64,000 bases of DNA from Pampus argenteus (Eukaryota; Chordata; Actinopteri; Scombriformes; Stromateidae), in assembly GCA_036937835.1 (NCBI GenBank), contig CM072869.1, positions 9,212,001 through 9,276,000 on the forward strand, in the 5' to 3' direction. Made by a program: the position numbers and the translations under genes. Under the pieces are notes generated by a model. The model saw nothing but the letters and a program-made list of their open reading frames with translations, did not search any database and had not been told where the DNA came from. Each line of letters starts with the position of its first letter. Positions within the stretch are counted from its first letter, which is position 1. Positions 1 through 11,032 of this stretch are shown piece by piece.

Positions 1-98
1 TGTTAGTCGTTAACAAGGTAAAGAACACACGTAAACACACTGTACACACAGACAGTACTTCCAAACCCACTAACAGCTTTCTCCCTCTAACTCCGAAG

Positions 99-3000
99 GA
101 TCGTATCTTCATGGAGAATGTGGGAGCGGTGAAGGAGCTGTGCAAGCTGACAGACAACCTAGAGACTCGTATAGATGAACTGGAGCGCTGGAGCCGCAAA
201 CTGGCAAAACTCCGACGTCTTGACAGCATGAAAAGCACCGTGAGTGGAGGCACTGTCAGGTGAGCGCAATAGGTAGCCACATGTTCAGGCTTTGGAGGAG
301 GTGTTACACACATTTAGAAGAATCTTGTATGAAAATTTTAAAAATTAATTATATTTGTTATTCTTGTCCAACGTAGCCAATCAGGGAGTTATTTTAGCAG
401 GACAGGAAGCGGACCACTCAAGAAGAAGTCTGTCAAACCCGGAAGCAAGGTCTGTGGATGCTCACATATGTAAAACAAAACAAACAAACAAAAAAAAAAC
501 AAGTAGTCAGTTGGTGAACAACAGGATAAACATCTCTTGTGTAATCTGTGTTCTTATTGCAGAATTCACTTCCAGATCAAGGTTGCATCAGTCAGAAGTT
601 CATGCAAGGCACCATCCTAGCACTTGTCATCGTCATGGCTTTCAGGTTAGACTGAGGAAGAAAATGTCTTTGGAGAGGGATTGATTAGTAAATTACAAGC
701 CTGCTTTATTTGTGCACAGTAAAGATGTGATGATGATGTATTGGACCTTGGTTTGTCCCCCTCCAGTGTCATTTCCATGTCCGTCCTTTATGTACTGACT
801 CTTCACCACAGAGGAGGTGCCACAGAGAAAGATGAGTATGTGATTTTGTGGGAAACAGACACTTTTACGTTTACAGTAAAAAAAAAAAGATTTTCGACTT
901 TTCTCCTTTTTAACGTCTCTCTATATAATCTGCTCCTGCTTTCTGTAGCTATGTTTCTTCCTGTGTTCTCTACATCTCTTGGATGCCCATCTCCACTGCC
1001 ACTGTTACTTTCTGTCTACCTGTCTGCCCATGGTACGCTTTCAACACTAGTCTTTCTTGCTACTTCTCTGATCTGCTCTTTGAGTCTTATCTTTGATTGC
1101 TTAGTTGGGTGTTTCTTTTGCCCCATCTGAAAGGAGGTCATGAGTCACATTTCTAAGTTAGAGGTTATTAGCTTTAAAGTGTAGCAATATTTCAACTAAA
1201 GCATGCTCTAACTTTATTGTGGCATTTGATTGGTGCAGGTCCAGAGCTGCACTGGGATCCTCCCGCAAGAATCCATATACTCCGCTGCCCACCACCCCTG
1301 CACCAGGTGAGTAACCTACCAATAAGTTCACTCAGGCCATTGTGAATATGCATATTCATATATAAATAATATAGCATATTTTAATATATTTTTAACATAT
1401 TCAAATTGATCCTGTCCTGGCTTTATTTTTAAATTCTTTAGCTTGTTGTTCAACCACAGCCACAAACAACCAATCAGCTACAGTTCTGACATTAAGTAAC
1501 AACCAATCCACACCAGGTAAGAGAACCACTTAGAAAATGTTTGGTTCTTATAGTACATATTTGTCTTCACTATAGGTTGAATAGCTATCTCTTGTCTCTA
1601 GATCTTAGCAGCCTGGTTCCCACACCAGGCACTATTAATAAGAAGGCCAAGTCCAGACTAATAGACAAGGACGGCCGGAATAGAAATCGTCTTAGTCACA
1701 CCTCAGCGCCCTTGTACTTTGCCAAGTCCAAAAGGCCTGCGCCTACAGATATGGATGGAGTGGGAGCTACCAACCGTTTGCCCAGGGGTCAGCAGCCAGT
1801 GCCACGCAGACAGCGCAGCCTACACACAAAGGGTAAATCCACAAATACAGCCCAGACACGGCACTTTCTTCACACACATAATATTCAGTAAGCAAACACA
1901 GTAAAGCCATTTGTTTGACCACAGCAAACAAAGCTTGTCTACATACTGTACAGTGGAATGCTGTGAGTGCAGTTATTTATAATGCAGCTTTTCTTACTTT
2001 CGTAGAAGGAAGGTCAGCTCACTCTCTGACTAGTCTACATATCGTGGAGATGAACCAAGAAATCACAGCACAAAGCTGTGCAACACCCGAAAGCTGCAGG
2101 TATAGTCTATTGCTCTAGACTGATATCGTCATTGTGCAGATACAGAGACAAATGAAAGAAAAAAAAAAAACAACATCAAGTGCCTTTGGTTGTTAGGAGC
2201 AGTAAGAGCACCTTCAGTGGTCATTGTCTCTTAACTCTACTCTTCTAAAAATGTTTCCCTCGTTTGGTTATTTGATGATGGGTGGAGAGCTCTGTCTAAC
2301 ACATGCTGAATCTCTGATACAGTATAGGTGCTCAGTTTTGTTGAGACCTTGTGACTATGAAGGATATAAGGCACATAATTTTCATATTTATCAAACCATT
2401 TGTGTCCTGTATGGAAGTTTTTCCTGTAATTTGTCAACTGCCTGAATTATTTTAATTCCTTTTACACAATTAAGAGTTTGAATTTAGGTCTTTGAATTCT
2501 GTTGCTACTTTTTTATAGCTACACAATATCCCTCCATGGAAAGAGAAATTCCTCCATCTCACAGATCACTTTGCACATGATGTGAGTATACAAACATAAT
2601 CACAGCATAATCAACAACTGCATTTAAACTCAACACACCTGACTAAAATAAACAGTATTTTATATCGATTTTTCTCCTTTTCTCCCTCTATTACATGGAT
2701 ATGAAATAACAAACCCATAAAATAAAGCATTATCAATCTAACTACAGACAAAAAAAACTGTATTTATATGTGACACTTTTAGGCCACAGGGACATATTTA
2801 AGCAAATTCAATTCATTGCAGGTCCATGAACAGCGTGTTTGTACGGCAATGTGGAGTGACCAAGGGACGTTTGTGCCCCAACCACACAGAGACAGAGCTC
2901 TATGGTGGACAAAGTACAACAACAAAGGTACATAATGTTACATTTATTTATATAATCAAAACACATTTCTCTCTGTGTCTTCTGCAACAAGAATTATTAT

Positions 3001-3332
3001 CTTACTGTTTCCTCTACAGCAACTTGTACTACTTGTTTACTGACTGTTTACTTTTCTCTAAGGGGACTCATCATCTGTGGGCAGTGCCTGTGCTGTTTTT
3101 CCAGGACATCACTTATCACTTCCGTGTCTCCCTGTCTGTGAGTAAACTTGGCCTCCAATATGCATGAGGTATCCAGACTGGATTTTACTGTATGAAGTCA
3201 TTTGGTGGAACTGGTAAATGATTTTTATCTCCATGTCCTTTTCATTGACAGAGTGAAGTGAATTGTACCACTGAAGGACAAACCTCATCATATTCAGACT
3301 ACCATTTTCTGATTGAACGCAGATGTGTGTGA
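99..3332 (+). CDS. myrf: Myelin regulatory factor, C-terminal part (12 exons, 5' end outside window)
   Basis: Exons 99-259, 377-449, 563-645, 767-835, 1239-1306, 1442-1516, 1602-1832, 2006-2099, 2519-2581, 2822-2927, 3063-3137, 3252-3332; all junctions are GT-AG, phases agree, and 392 residues are encoded before the TGA. MYRF is an ER-anchored trimer that cleaves itself and releases an N-terminal DNA-binding factor needed for myelin gene expression. Exon 99-259 encodes the conserved helix just after the autocleavage domain (FMENVGAVKELCKL, then an ERWSRKLAKLRR stretch). Exons 563-645 and 767-835 encode the single membrane span (GTILALVIVMAFSVISMSVLYVL region). The rest is the lumenal C-terminal domain, rich in Cys and N-glycosylation sequons (for example PNHTE and EVNCTTE). 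The DNA-binding and cleavage domains lie upstream of the window. Adjacent tmem258 matches the MYRF-TMEM258 pair in other vertebrates and favours myrf over myrf-like. Confidence 0.92.
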
Positions 3333-5290
3333 GCAGGACGTCCCAGTGGCTTTACAGTACACCACGTCTCTTTTGTGGTCCCATTAGTACACTGTTGTGA
3401 TGGGATATACTTTTGTCTTATTATTGTACATTATTTTTAAAGAGATTCACACAGAACAAACTATATACCACTGTCCCTATTGTAATCCCCTCCATATGCA
3501 TTAAGACATCTCTTTTTGCTGTGATCACTGGAGTTTTAAACACTGTTTAAGTTTTTTTTTTTATTTCTGTCACTGAAAATGTCAGTTTTAGATCACTGTA
3601 ATTTGTTAACTACTATTGTGAAAGTAACATCCATGAGTTTATAGCTTATATTACTGATATGTCTTCCATACTTAAGCCATAATTAGTTTTTTTTTTAGCA
3701 GAATTCAAGATTCTAATTAAAGTCCAGGCTCAAATACTGTAGATGACACTGCACACATTTTATTTTGTTTTGTGTCTAAATTCAGTGTCAACTGAAAACT
3801 AAAAACACTTTTTATACACTGGAGAGATCATAGGCCTCTGTGAACGGTTGCATGCTCGCATTGAGAATATACCTCAGTAGTCAACACTGGCAAATCCTGC
3901 GCCTCTACAGTAATGCATTCTGTTTGAGGTTGAGCAAAAACACTGTACAGAGAAGGAAATATTGTGTATTTGTATCTCAATTGCTGCATCCAATGAAACA
4001 TCAAATTGTTACATAAAATAAGTTATGCATATGCAGATTATTACACAGATCCTCATCTTTAAAGAGTGATAATGAGGATTTCTGTGTAGTGATAAGAGCA
4101 GGGATACATTTGAAGACCCCTGAGTCATACTAATTTCAACAGATTTATTGTAGATAATCGCATGCAACTGGATAAGTAAAAAGTCGGTAGAAATCAACGT
4201 GTAGAAGCACTTAGCAACTCATAGTGGGTTTGTAATATGTCCAACACTGACAATATTTCAAGAAACACTGGAATAGCTTACACTGTTTTTGTTAACTGGA
4301 CAGAATGCTGGTCAGGTGGCATATCATTTAAAGCGCGTGCCCAATCATTTCTCTAAAAATGAAACATCTCAGCTCAGAGGCAAATTGAATGCTGCTTCAG
4401 AAAATCCATTTTAAAGGCTTGATCATGAAGCTGAGACAGAGTTGCATTTATTTACGCAGACTCCAGAGAGGGAGAAAAAAAGGATAATATACACTGGACG
4501 TTCATGTATTTCTCTGGATGTTTTGATTTTTTTTCCCTGTGTTTATACAATTAAGAATCTGCAGAGTGATAACACCTTTAATATGTCTGAATTGTGTAAT
4601 GTTTTCTCTTTTGTTATATTCTCTTGTTTTAAAGGCTTACCCTCAAACACCATACATACAATTCACTTTGAATTCATATTCCACAAATTTGTGTTTCTCA
4701 AACTTAAACTTTCTCAATATTAAGTAGGAAAAACAGCCATCAGACAAACCTTTATTAAATTGATCGTAATATGAAGACACTGTACAATGCTTTTAATATA
4801 ATTATTATGACTTCAGTGCGTAGTGTATTATTTTAGCTTATTTATAATGCACCAGCTAGCGTAATGAAACCACTGTAGCACTTTTTTGCACTGTATATAT
4901 GAACTGCTTTTGCTCTATCTAATGCACCCAACTGGTTTCAAATACTCTGGTAGAACTGCATTACATGTAACTGTATAGCCTAATTTTGTTAAAAACCAAT
5001 GCTCATTTTTATCTGATGTGTTTTATCGTATTTTTATAGTTCATATTGTTTTTGTTGTATTATCAATAATATATTAACTTTTAGCAATTGAAACCCAGCA
5101 ATGATTGATAAGCATGAAAACAAATACATTTCTAATTTGAAGTAAAAATGCCGTAACACTAAAACTTAAGTACTTTAATATCACTACTTTTTAGCCCATT
5201 TTTTCATTACAATTTAAAAGCCTTTTGTCAAGAATATGCTGTAATACTATGAATACATACAGTAAATAAATTTGTGATTGAATTTTCTGT
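3333..5290 (+). other. Long 3' untranslated region of myrf
   Basis: No coding signal follows the myrf stop. The stretch is AT-rich and largely free of recognisable repeats. An AATAAA signal sits at 5265-5270 before a GT-rich tail, so the 3'UTR is probably about 1.9 kb. No other gene is seen here. Confidence 0.6.
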
Positions 5291-5432
5291 TGTGTTTGAT
5301 TGCCAACTCGCACAGTATTATTCATTTTGTCCAGTAGATGGCAGCTGAAGACTTATTGTTGGTTATTATGGTCTTTTTTTGCCCTAAGATTGGCCTTTCA
5401 GGTAGCAGATTGTACAACCTCACAACAACAAG

Positions 5433-6296
5433 CAGTGGTGGAAGAAGTTCAGATCTTTTACATAAGTAAAAATACCAATACAGCAGTGTAAAATTATCCC
5501 ATTACAAGTAAAATTCCTGCATGAAAACCCCTACTATTAGCAACATATTTTAGTTAAACTGTATTAAAGTAAAAGTACTCATTTCATCCCTCTGACTGAT
5601 ATATTATTATATATGACATCATTAGAGTATTAATACCGAAGCATCAGTGTTAGAGCAGCTTGTTACTGTTGTAGGTGGAGCTAGTTTAAACTATATACAG
5701 TCAGCTAGTTTAGCCCAGTGTTGATCAACCTAGGGGTCAGGCCCCTCCAAAGGGTCACCAGAGGCATGAGACAATTTATGGGAAAGGAAAGAAGAAAAAA
5801 ACAAAGTTTTGATACACAAATCTGTTTTCAGTTTTTGGACTCTAATCTTCTTCTTTAATCTTTGATACATTTTCATTAGTGAAATGTTGGATCAATTGAA
5901 AATGTATTTAAATGAAACAACAAGACTGTGAGTTTTTTTGTGAAGTTTAGAGAGAAAATCATTATTTGGTGGAGCTGTTAACAACTCATAGACATCTGAA
6001 ATGTGACCAAAACTACACACTGCTTTTTGTAAAAAGTCAAAAGATTGGAAACCTCTGGTTCCATCTGTAACTATGTGTTGTATTACAAAAGCTTATATTA
6101 TCCATTGTGTCAGATCTTAAAAAGTAATTAGTAACTAAACCTGTCAAATAACTGTAGTGGAGTATAAAGTACAATATTTCCCTCTAAAATAGTGGAGAGG
6201 AAGTATGAAGTAGTATAAAATGGAAATACTCAAGTACCTCAAAATAGTACTTAAGTACAGTACTTGAGTAAATGTACTTAGTTACTTTTTTCCAGG
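5433..6296. repeat. Nested non-autonomous DNA-transposon fragment, outer element
   Basis: The left end starts CAGTGGTGGAA and runs into AAGTAAAAATACC-like text. The right end reads TACTTGAGTAAATGTACTTAGTTAC, whose reverse complement resembles the left end. This stereotyped AAGTAC/AAGTAA-rich sequence is dispersed in percomorph genomes and behaves like a MITE with inverted ends. It is interrupted by a second element at 5716-6058. It lies between the myrf poly(A) signal and the tmem258 promoter. Family name not assigned. Confidence 0.6.
5716..6058. repeat. hAT/Charlie-like non-autonomous element nested in the preceding repeat
   Basis: Begins CAGTGTTGATCAACCTAGGG and ends TTGGAAACCTCTGG. The reverse complement of the end (CCAGAGGTTTCCAA) resembles the start, and both resemble the CAGTGGTTCTCAACCT-type ends known from Charlie-like hAT elements. 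The interior has no transposase reading frame. The outer repeat continues on both sides, so this was the later insertion. Confidence 0.5.
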
Positions 6297-6395
6297 GTCA
6301 TGTGGGGGTTTAGACCCATGGATGTATTGTAGTTATGGGTTCGACCCGTCCTGAGAGGAAGAGAAGCCTGACCGACTATACTGAGGGCAACGAGC

Positions 6396-6503
6396 GCCAC
6401 GTCACCACGTAAACTGTACGTCACCACACAACCAGGAAGAGTTAGTCAGTACGTGGCCTTTTCATCTTGGACCGTAGCGGCTGTAGCTTCGCTTCACCAC
6501 AAA
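6396..6503 (+). promoter_or_regulatory. tmem258 promoter with UPRE/CRE-like sites
   Basis: Just upstream of the tmem258 start codon are two ACGTCA cores: CACGTCA at 6398-6404 and TACGTCA at 6417-6423. Read on the minus strand the first is TGACGTGG, the consensus unfolded-protein-response element bound by XBP1/ATF6; the second is TGACGTA, an ATF/CREB half-type site. A YY1-like CATCTTGG lies nearby. The sites are seen; use by these factors is inferred, though plausible for an ER N-glycosylation subunit. Confidence 0.45.
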
Positions 6504-8272
6504 ATGGTAGAATTTCTGCAACTTATCTCGTTTGTATAAATTATACAGAGATGATTTTACGGTAGATTTTATTCTCAAACTATGCACTTCCTCTGGCATT
6601 GTGATTTGTTGAAGCTGAATATATATTTAGAGACTAGCCGAGTAACGTTAGCCTCTCACGTCAATCTCCCCTATTAGCTGTTAAAACAAATCAATGAGGC
6701 TTTTTTTGCAACGCTCCTCAAACGCTACAGACTCAAGCCATTCCGGTAGGATGTTAAACTAATGGGATGTGGTGTAACTCACTTGTATTTGTCTTTGCTG
6801 TGGCCGCAGGAACTCGAGGCTATGACCCGATACACCAGCCCGGTGAACCCGGCCGTGTTCCCCCACCTCACTGTGGTGCTGCTGGCCATCGGCATGTTCT
6901 TCACTGCCTGGTTCTTCGTGTATCCTTATTGCTGAGCTGCTGGTCACACATTAGACCACTTTGTGTGTGTGGTAAGGATGAAAGAAGACATAACTGTAGA
7001 AAAGCAACACGACGCTTAAAGTCAGCTTCTGAGCCGAAGTTAAGGGAAAAGTTAAGGGAAGATTTGAGTCTAGTTCTGGATCTGGTCTAAGATGTGGTCT
7101 GAATGGAGAAAGCTGGTTCTCTTAACCCCAAATTGGTTGTAACTAATGATCATTTTCATTATCGATTAGTTGTTTGGTCTAAAAAATGTTAGAAAATGGT
7201 TTCCCAAAGCCAGAGCTGATGTTCTCAAATGTCTTCTTTTGTCCCAACCATCAGTCCATGACCCAAAGATATTTAGTTTACTGTCACAGAAAAAGAATAC
7301 CAGAAAATATTCACATTTAAAGGACAGTTTTTCAAGTCTGCATTACAATAACAGTCAGGTGCCTAATTAAACACTTAACCTTCAGATGTGCTTTAAATGT
7401 AAGTGATCAAATGGCCAGTATGAACAGGATGCATTTTTTTTATTTTCATTTGGGCACCTGACTGTTATTTTCAGACAGACAATTAATCGATTAATCATTG
7501 CAGCTCTTATAGCAAATCACTATACACGATCATGTGTGTTTTCATAACAGTGCTTTAACCTGCTGTAGCCAATCTACATACCTGATTTGCCCTTTTGCAA
7601 ACCATCCTAGAGACTAACCTTAAGCAAGCTTCTAACACTTATTAACTTGTATTTTACTGACATGAACAGAATCTCGTAGCTGCCTGGAAGGGCAGCTTCT
7701 GAACACATCAGAAAATCAAACCTAATCCAATCTACAGTATGTTTCTGAATATTGGTAAAACTAATATTTGAATAGTAGCAAATGGGCTAAACTTTAGAGA
7801 AATTATTGTGTAAACTTTTAACATGATATCACACTATCCTTTACTGACCTCCTTACCATTGTGCCACCACAGCATGTTAAGATAATAAATCCATTTACAT
7901 TTTATGAAATGAACAAATGAACAAACTGAATGAAAAGTACGTGTGTGTTGTAGTATAAATTAACACTGCAAAGTCAGAATAATTTCTAAATATAAGATTG
8001 AGATTGACACTGAAAAAAAAAAAAAAACATTAGTTGAAAATTTCAGTACAAAGCCTAACTCTGGACAAGGCAACTGACTTTACTATTGAGTTCACTTGTG
8101 TTTTTTTGTGCCTTTTTAATAAGTTAGTCCTTAACTTTTCATCAGCTATGAGGTGACTTCAACAAAATACACCAGGGACGTCTACAAAGAGCTGCTCATC
8201 TCCCTCGTAGCGTCACTTTTCATGGGCTTTGGTGTGCTGTTCTTACTGCTCTGGGTTGGCATCTATGTCTGA
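6504..8272 (+). CDS. tmem258: TMEM258, oligosaccharyltransferase complex subunit
   Basis: Three coding exons: 6504-6506 (only the ATG), 6810-6919 and 8146-8272, giving 79 residues, the usual length of the family. The product is a small ER membrane protein of the oligosaccharyltransferase complex, which N-glycosylates nascent proteins. It begins MELEAMTRYTSPVNPAVFPH and ends LLLWVGIYV, nearly identical to the mammalian protein, with two membrane spans (about residues 15-36 and 55-78). The first coding exon contributes just the initiator codon before a GTAGAA donor, so exon 2 is unreadable without it. An intron in the 3'UTR is likely (TGAAG|GTACAT to TTTCAG|GCGATT near 8362). Intron 2 carries a MITE. 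The myrf neighbour is conserved, but fen1 and fads genes, which follow in mammals, are absent here. Confidence 0.95.
7132..7510. repeat. Composite MITE in tmem258 intron 2
   Basis: Outer ends show the ATCGATTAGTTGTTTGGTCT and ATTAATCGATTAATCATTGC motifs of a MITE family common in percomorphs. Inside it (about 7336-7480) sits a second element with imperfect inverted ends: CAATAACAGTCAGGTGCCTA on the left and GGGCACCTGACTGTTATT on the right. Related copies of the two families occur in the window at 53565-53795 and 34335-34450 (outer) and 23640-23940 (inner). Confidence 0.6.
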
Positions 8273-9464
8273 AGGTACATGTAAGATCTCTCTTCATGAA
8301 AGAACAATAATCATATTTCAACTGTTGAAATAGTTTGTAGTTAACTGTTCCTCTTGTTTCAGGCGATTCATTTCAAACAATGACACATTCCAGTGGACCG
8401 GATGACATCACACACACAACAGGAGCTGGATTTTGGATTTGATTGGACTGCACTGACATTATTATGGAATCATTATGGACTTTGCGTTTCTTTTCACAAG
8501 TAAAGAGGAATTTGTACAACTTTTGGTATCTTTCTTTGTTTAGCCTGATGTAACTATTAATTAAAAAAAAGTCCTAATCTGAGATTTGTATGTAACAAAA
8601 GTTACACAGAATGTTATGATTAACAATTTTAGGAAGCCCAGACTTGAAGTGCACACCTTAACCTGCAGCGTGCTTGAGAATAGATTATTTAAGACACACA
8701 GGAGACTATTTATAGTTTGTTTTACATGTTGTGTCTAAAACCTCAATCCCTGATTAATCTTTGTGTTAAAAATAGAGCAGACTGTTTCACCTTGTCTCCA
8801 GGATAATACTACCTACCACAGTGATTAAGGATTACAATGGGATTAGAGAGAGATTATTTAATAAAAAACAGCAGGAACACGATTCAAAGATCCCTACTGA
8901 TGGATGGCTGGATTCACTTGGAAATCAGAATTGTCTTATCAAAATAATCATATAAACACACATACTAGCCTTACATAAGGCAAAAATAAACCAGCAGGGG
9001 AATAAGACTTTCCAAAACTATCACTACATGTTCTACAAATTATTATACATTAAAATAGGTGCGCAATAAACAAGATAAACATGCAGTGGGAGAATATCAT
9101 ATTCCTACAAGGTGTTATGTCCTGGCTGCAGCTCAAATTAATTTACAAAGGCCACATAGATTAACAGACTCAATCCTGATTAATGCAATACCACACATGC
9201 CATGGCTGGCTTACCTGTCATTGTAAACCTTTTAACTGGCTGCCCACTTGGCTCCTTAAGAGCCAGTAAACACAAACTGTTGTTGAAACTTTGCTTCATC
9301 CGTTCTACCTATTAGTGAGTTCCATCAGTGTTCAGTATCACTAAACCTCTGCTTTATTCTATGTGCTTAATAATGTGATGAGTAGCTGCTGAAGAAGCCC
9401 AATGTTATCATGTCGGAAGGGCCTTTCTTGGAAGTTCCTTTTAAATCTCCAAACTGCTCGTCCC
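8273..9464. other. Convergent spacer: 3'UTRs of tmem258 (+) and tmem138 (-)
   Basis: No gene seen. The left part holds the tmem258 3'UTR, with ATTAAA near 8560. On the minus strand an AATAAA (TTTATT on the plus strand, near 9352) lies about 110 bp past the tmem138 stop and is a plausible poly(A) signal. Confidence 0.5.
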
Positions 9465-11032
9465 TCACTGACGAGCTCTGGCAAAGGCATCACGCAACCA
9501 AAGAGAGTCCTCATAGAGCCTCGGGTCTCCCATATATTCTGCTGTGCGCTTATATAAGTAGTAATACAACACTGCCGCTGTTAAGAGAAAGAAGTATTCA
9601 ATGAAGACAGATTACAGAAAATTGAATAGTTGTGATGAAAAATGTACCTTTAATCACACATTTACCTGTTCTCTGGAAAACAAAGAGAGCTTCAAGGCCA
9701 TCTGTCCAAACAAAGCGGTTTGATGCGAGCCATCTAAGGTTCTAAATAAAGGAGAAATACTTATCAGGTACAATTTGTATTGGTCAACATCCTCCAATAG
9801 TTTTTATTTCCTCAATGTTTCATATAGCTTACTGTTAATATGCAACAGTTTTAAATCAGCACTTAGATTTGACATGCACGTGTCTGTGATTGTGTGAAAG
9901 AGCATACCATCACCCAGCAGTGGAAGCAGATGCTAAGAGTCAGGTAAAGAGCAGAGAACATCAGCAGAGCTCTGAATCGCTCCAGCAGCAGGGACACCAG
10001 GCCGACCTGGAAGACGTAGGTGTTGAACATCATCAGCAGGATGATGATCACGTTGAACAAGATGGCAATGTCCTGGATGCTGCAGAGATAGTTTTTGTTA
10101 TATCGATGTTTGTGGTGACAAGTGTGTCTTAAAATTTTTTCCATCCATGCAGCAGTAAAATGCAAACAACATACAAAAGACCACGTAAGAGCAAATGACA
10201 AGCAAATGGTACAAGTTTCCCAACAAAGGTGATTTAGAGCAGTAGTAGGAAAATATCGGCCAAATCTGGCCATCAAGCAGAAACATTCAGCCCAATCATT
10301 TTCATCGTTAATGCCCCAACTTTTGTTATTTTTCTGCAAATCTGATATTACATCTATAGTCTGGTAGCACAACACAGAGGAAACATTACAATTTTTGCCA
10401 TATATGTATTAATGTACTGTAAGTTGCTATTGTTCCTCACTTTTTAAATAAGTAAAATTATATTTGCTGCTGGATACAGTCTTAAAAGAAACAGTTCCTT
10501 ATTTCAGTTATATTCTTAAATTAATTAATAGAAATGAAAAAAACAGCATTGTTGTCGAATAACAATGACAAAACTGGCCCACAGTTGAATGTAATTACTG
10601 ACCCCTTGTACTGTCTTTATAGAATTATACTCTTTACATGTTTTAATTTGTGAAAAACGGTCTAAAAGAAGCAAGAGTGGATCTCTTTGTGACAAGGTTT
10701 CATTAACGGACCAGGTCACTTTGTAATGGTTAAAACAAATTTCATTGTAATATGACATATGAGTGATATAATTAACAAGATGTGTATATATTATGAATGG
10801 CAGGCCCTCAAATTTGTAAAACTGCAACCAGAAAGTGTTTGAACTGATAAATGACTAAAACAACAACTAACAAATCAATAGTTTCATGTAGTTCAGTTAC
10901 TCACATGAAAAGCACAAGCTGGATGACGGGCTCTCCCCTCAGGAGTTCACTGAAGGAGTTGACGAAGAGGTCATAGGCCAGTAGTGTCAGCTGGATCAGC
11001 AACACCAGTGAGTAGTTGCCAGTCTGCAGCAT
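9465..11032 (-). CDS. tmem138: TMEM138, ciliary transition-zone membrane protein
   Basis: Minus-strand exons in reading order: 10905-11032, 9908-10079, 9666-9741, 9465-9577; 489 nt, 162 residues, the length of the human protein. TMEM138 is a four-span protein of the ciliary transition zone; human mutations cause Joubert syndrome. It starts MLQTGNYSLVLLIQLTLL and contains VIQLVLFMIIQDIAILFNV, an NLRWLASNRFVWTDG loop and the VLYYYLYKRTAEYMGDP tail. Start chosen at the first ATG after a GTTTGTAG acceptor. A noncoding first exon probably lies near 11936-12020 (donor GTCG|GTAAG). Its transcription start faces that of cracr2b. tmem216, the partner next to TMEM138 in tetrapods, is not in the window. 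Confidence 0.93.

Noticed and set aside
741..1130. 129-codon frame overlapping a myrf exon
   Set aside because: Only its first part (767-835) is real coding sequence (the membrane span); the rest reads through the intron past a good GTATGT donor.
9863..10375. 170-codon minus-strand frame
   Set aside because: Contains the real tmem138 exon 9908-10079 but extends through both introns; the splice sites and the 162-residue model fit the family better.
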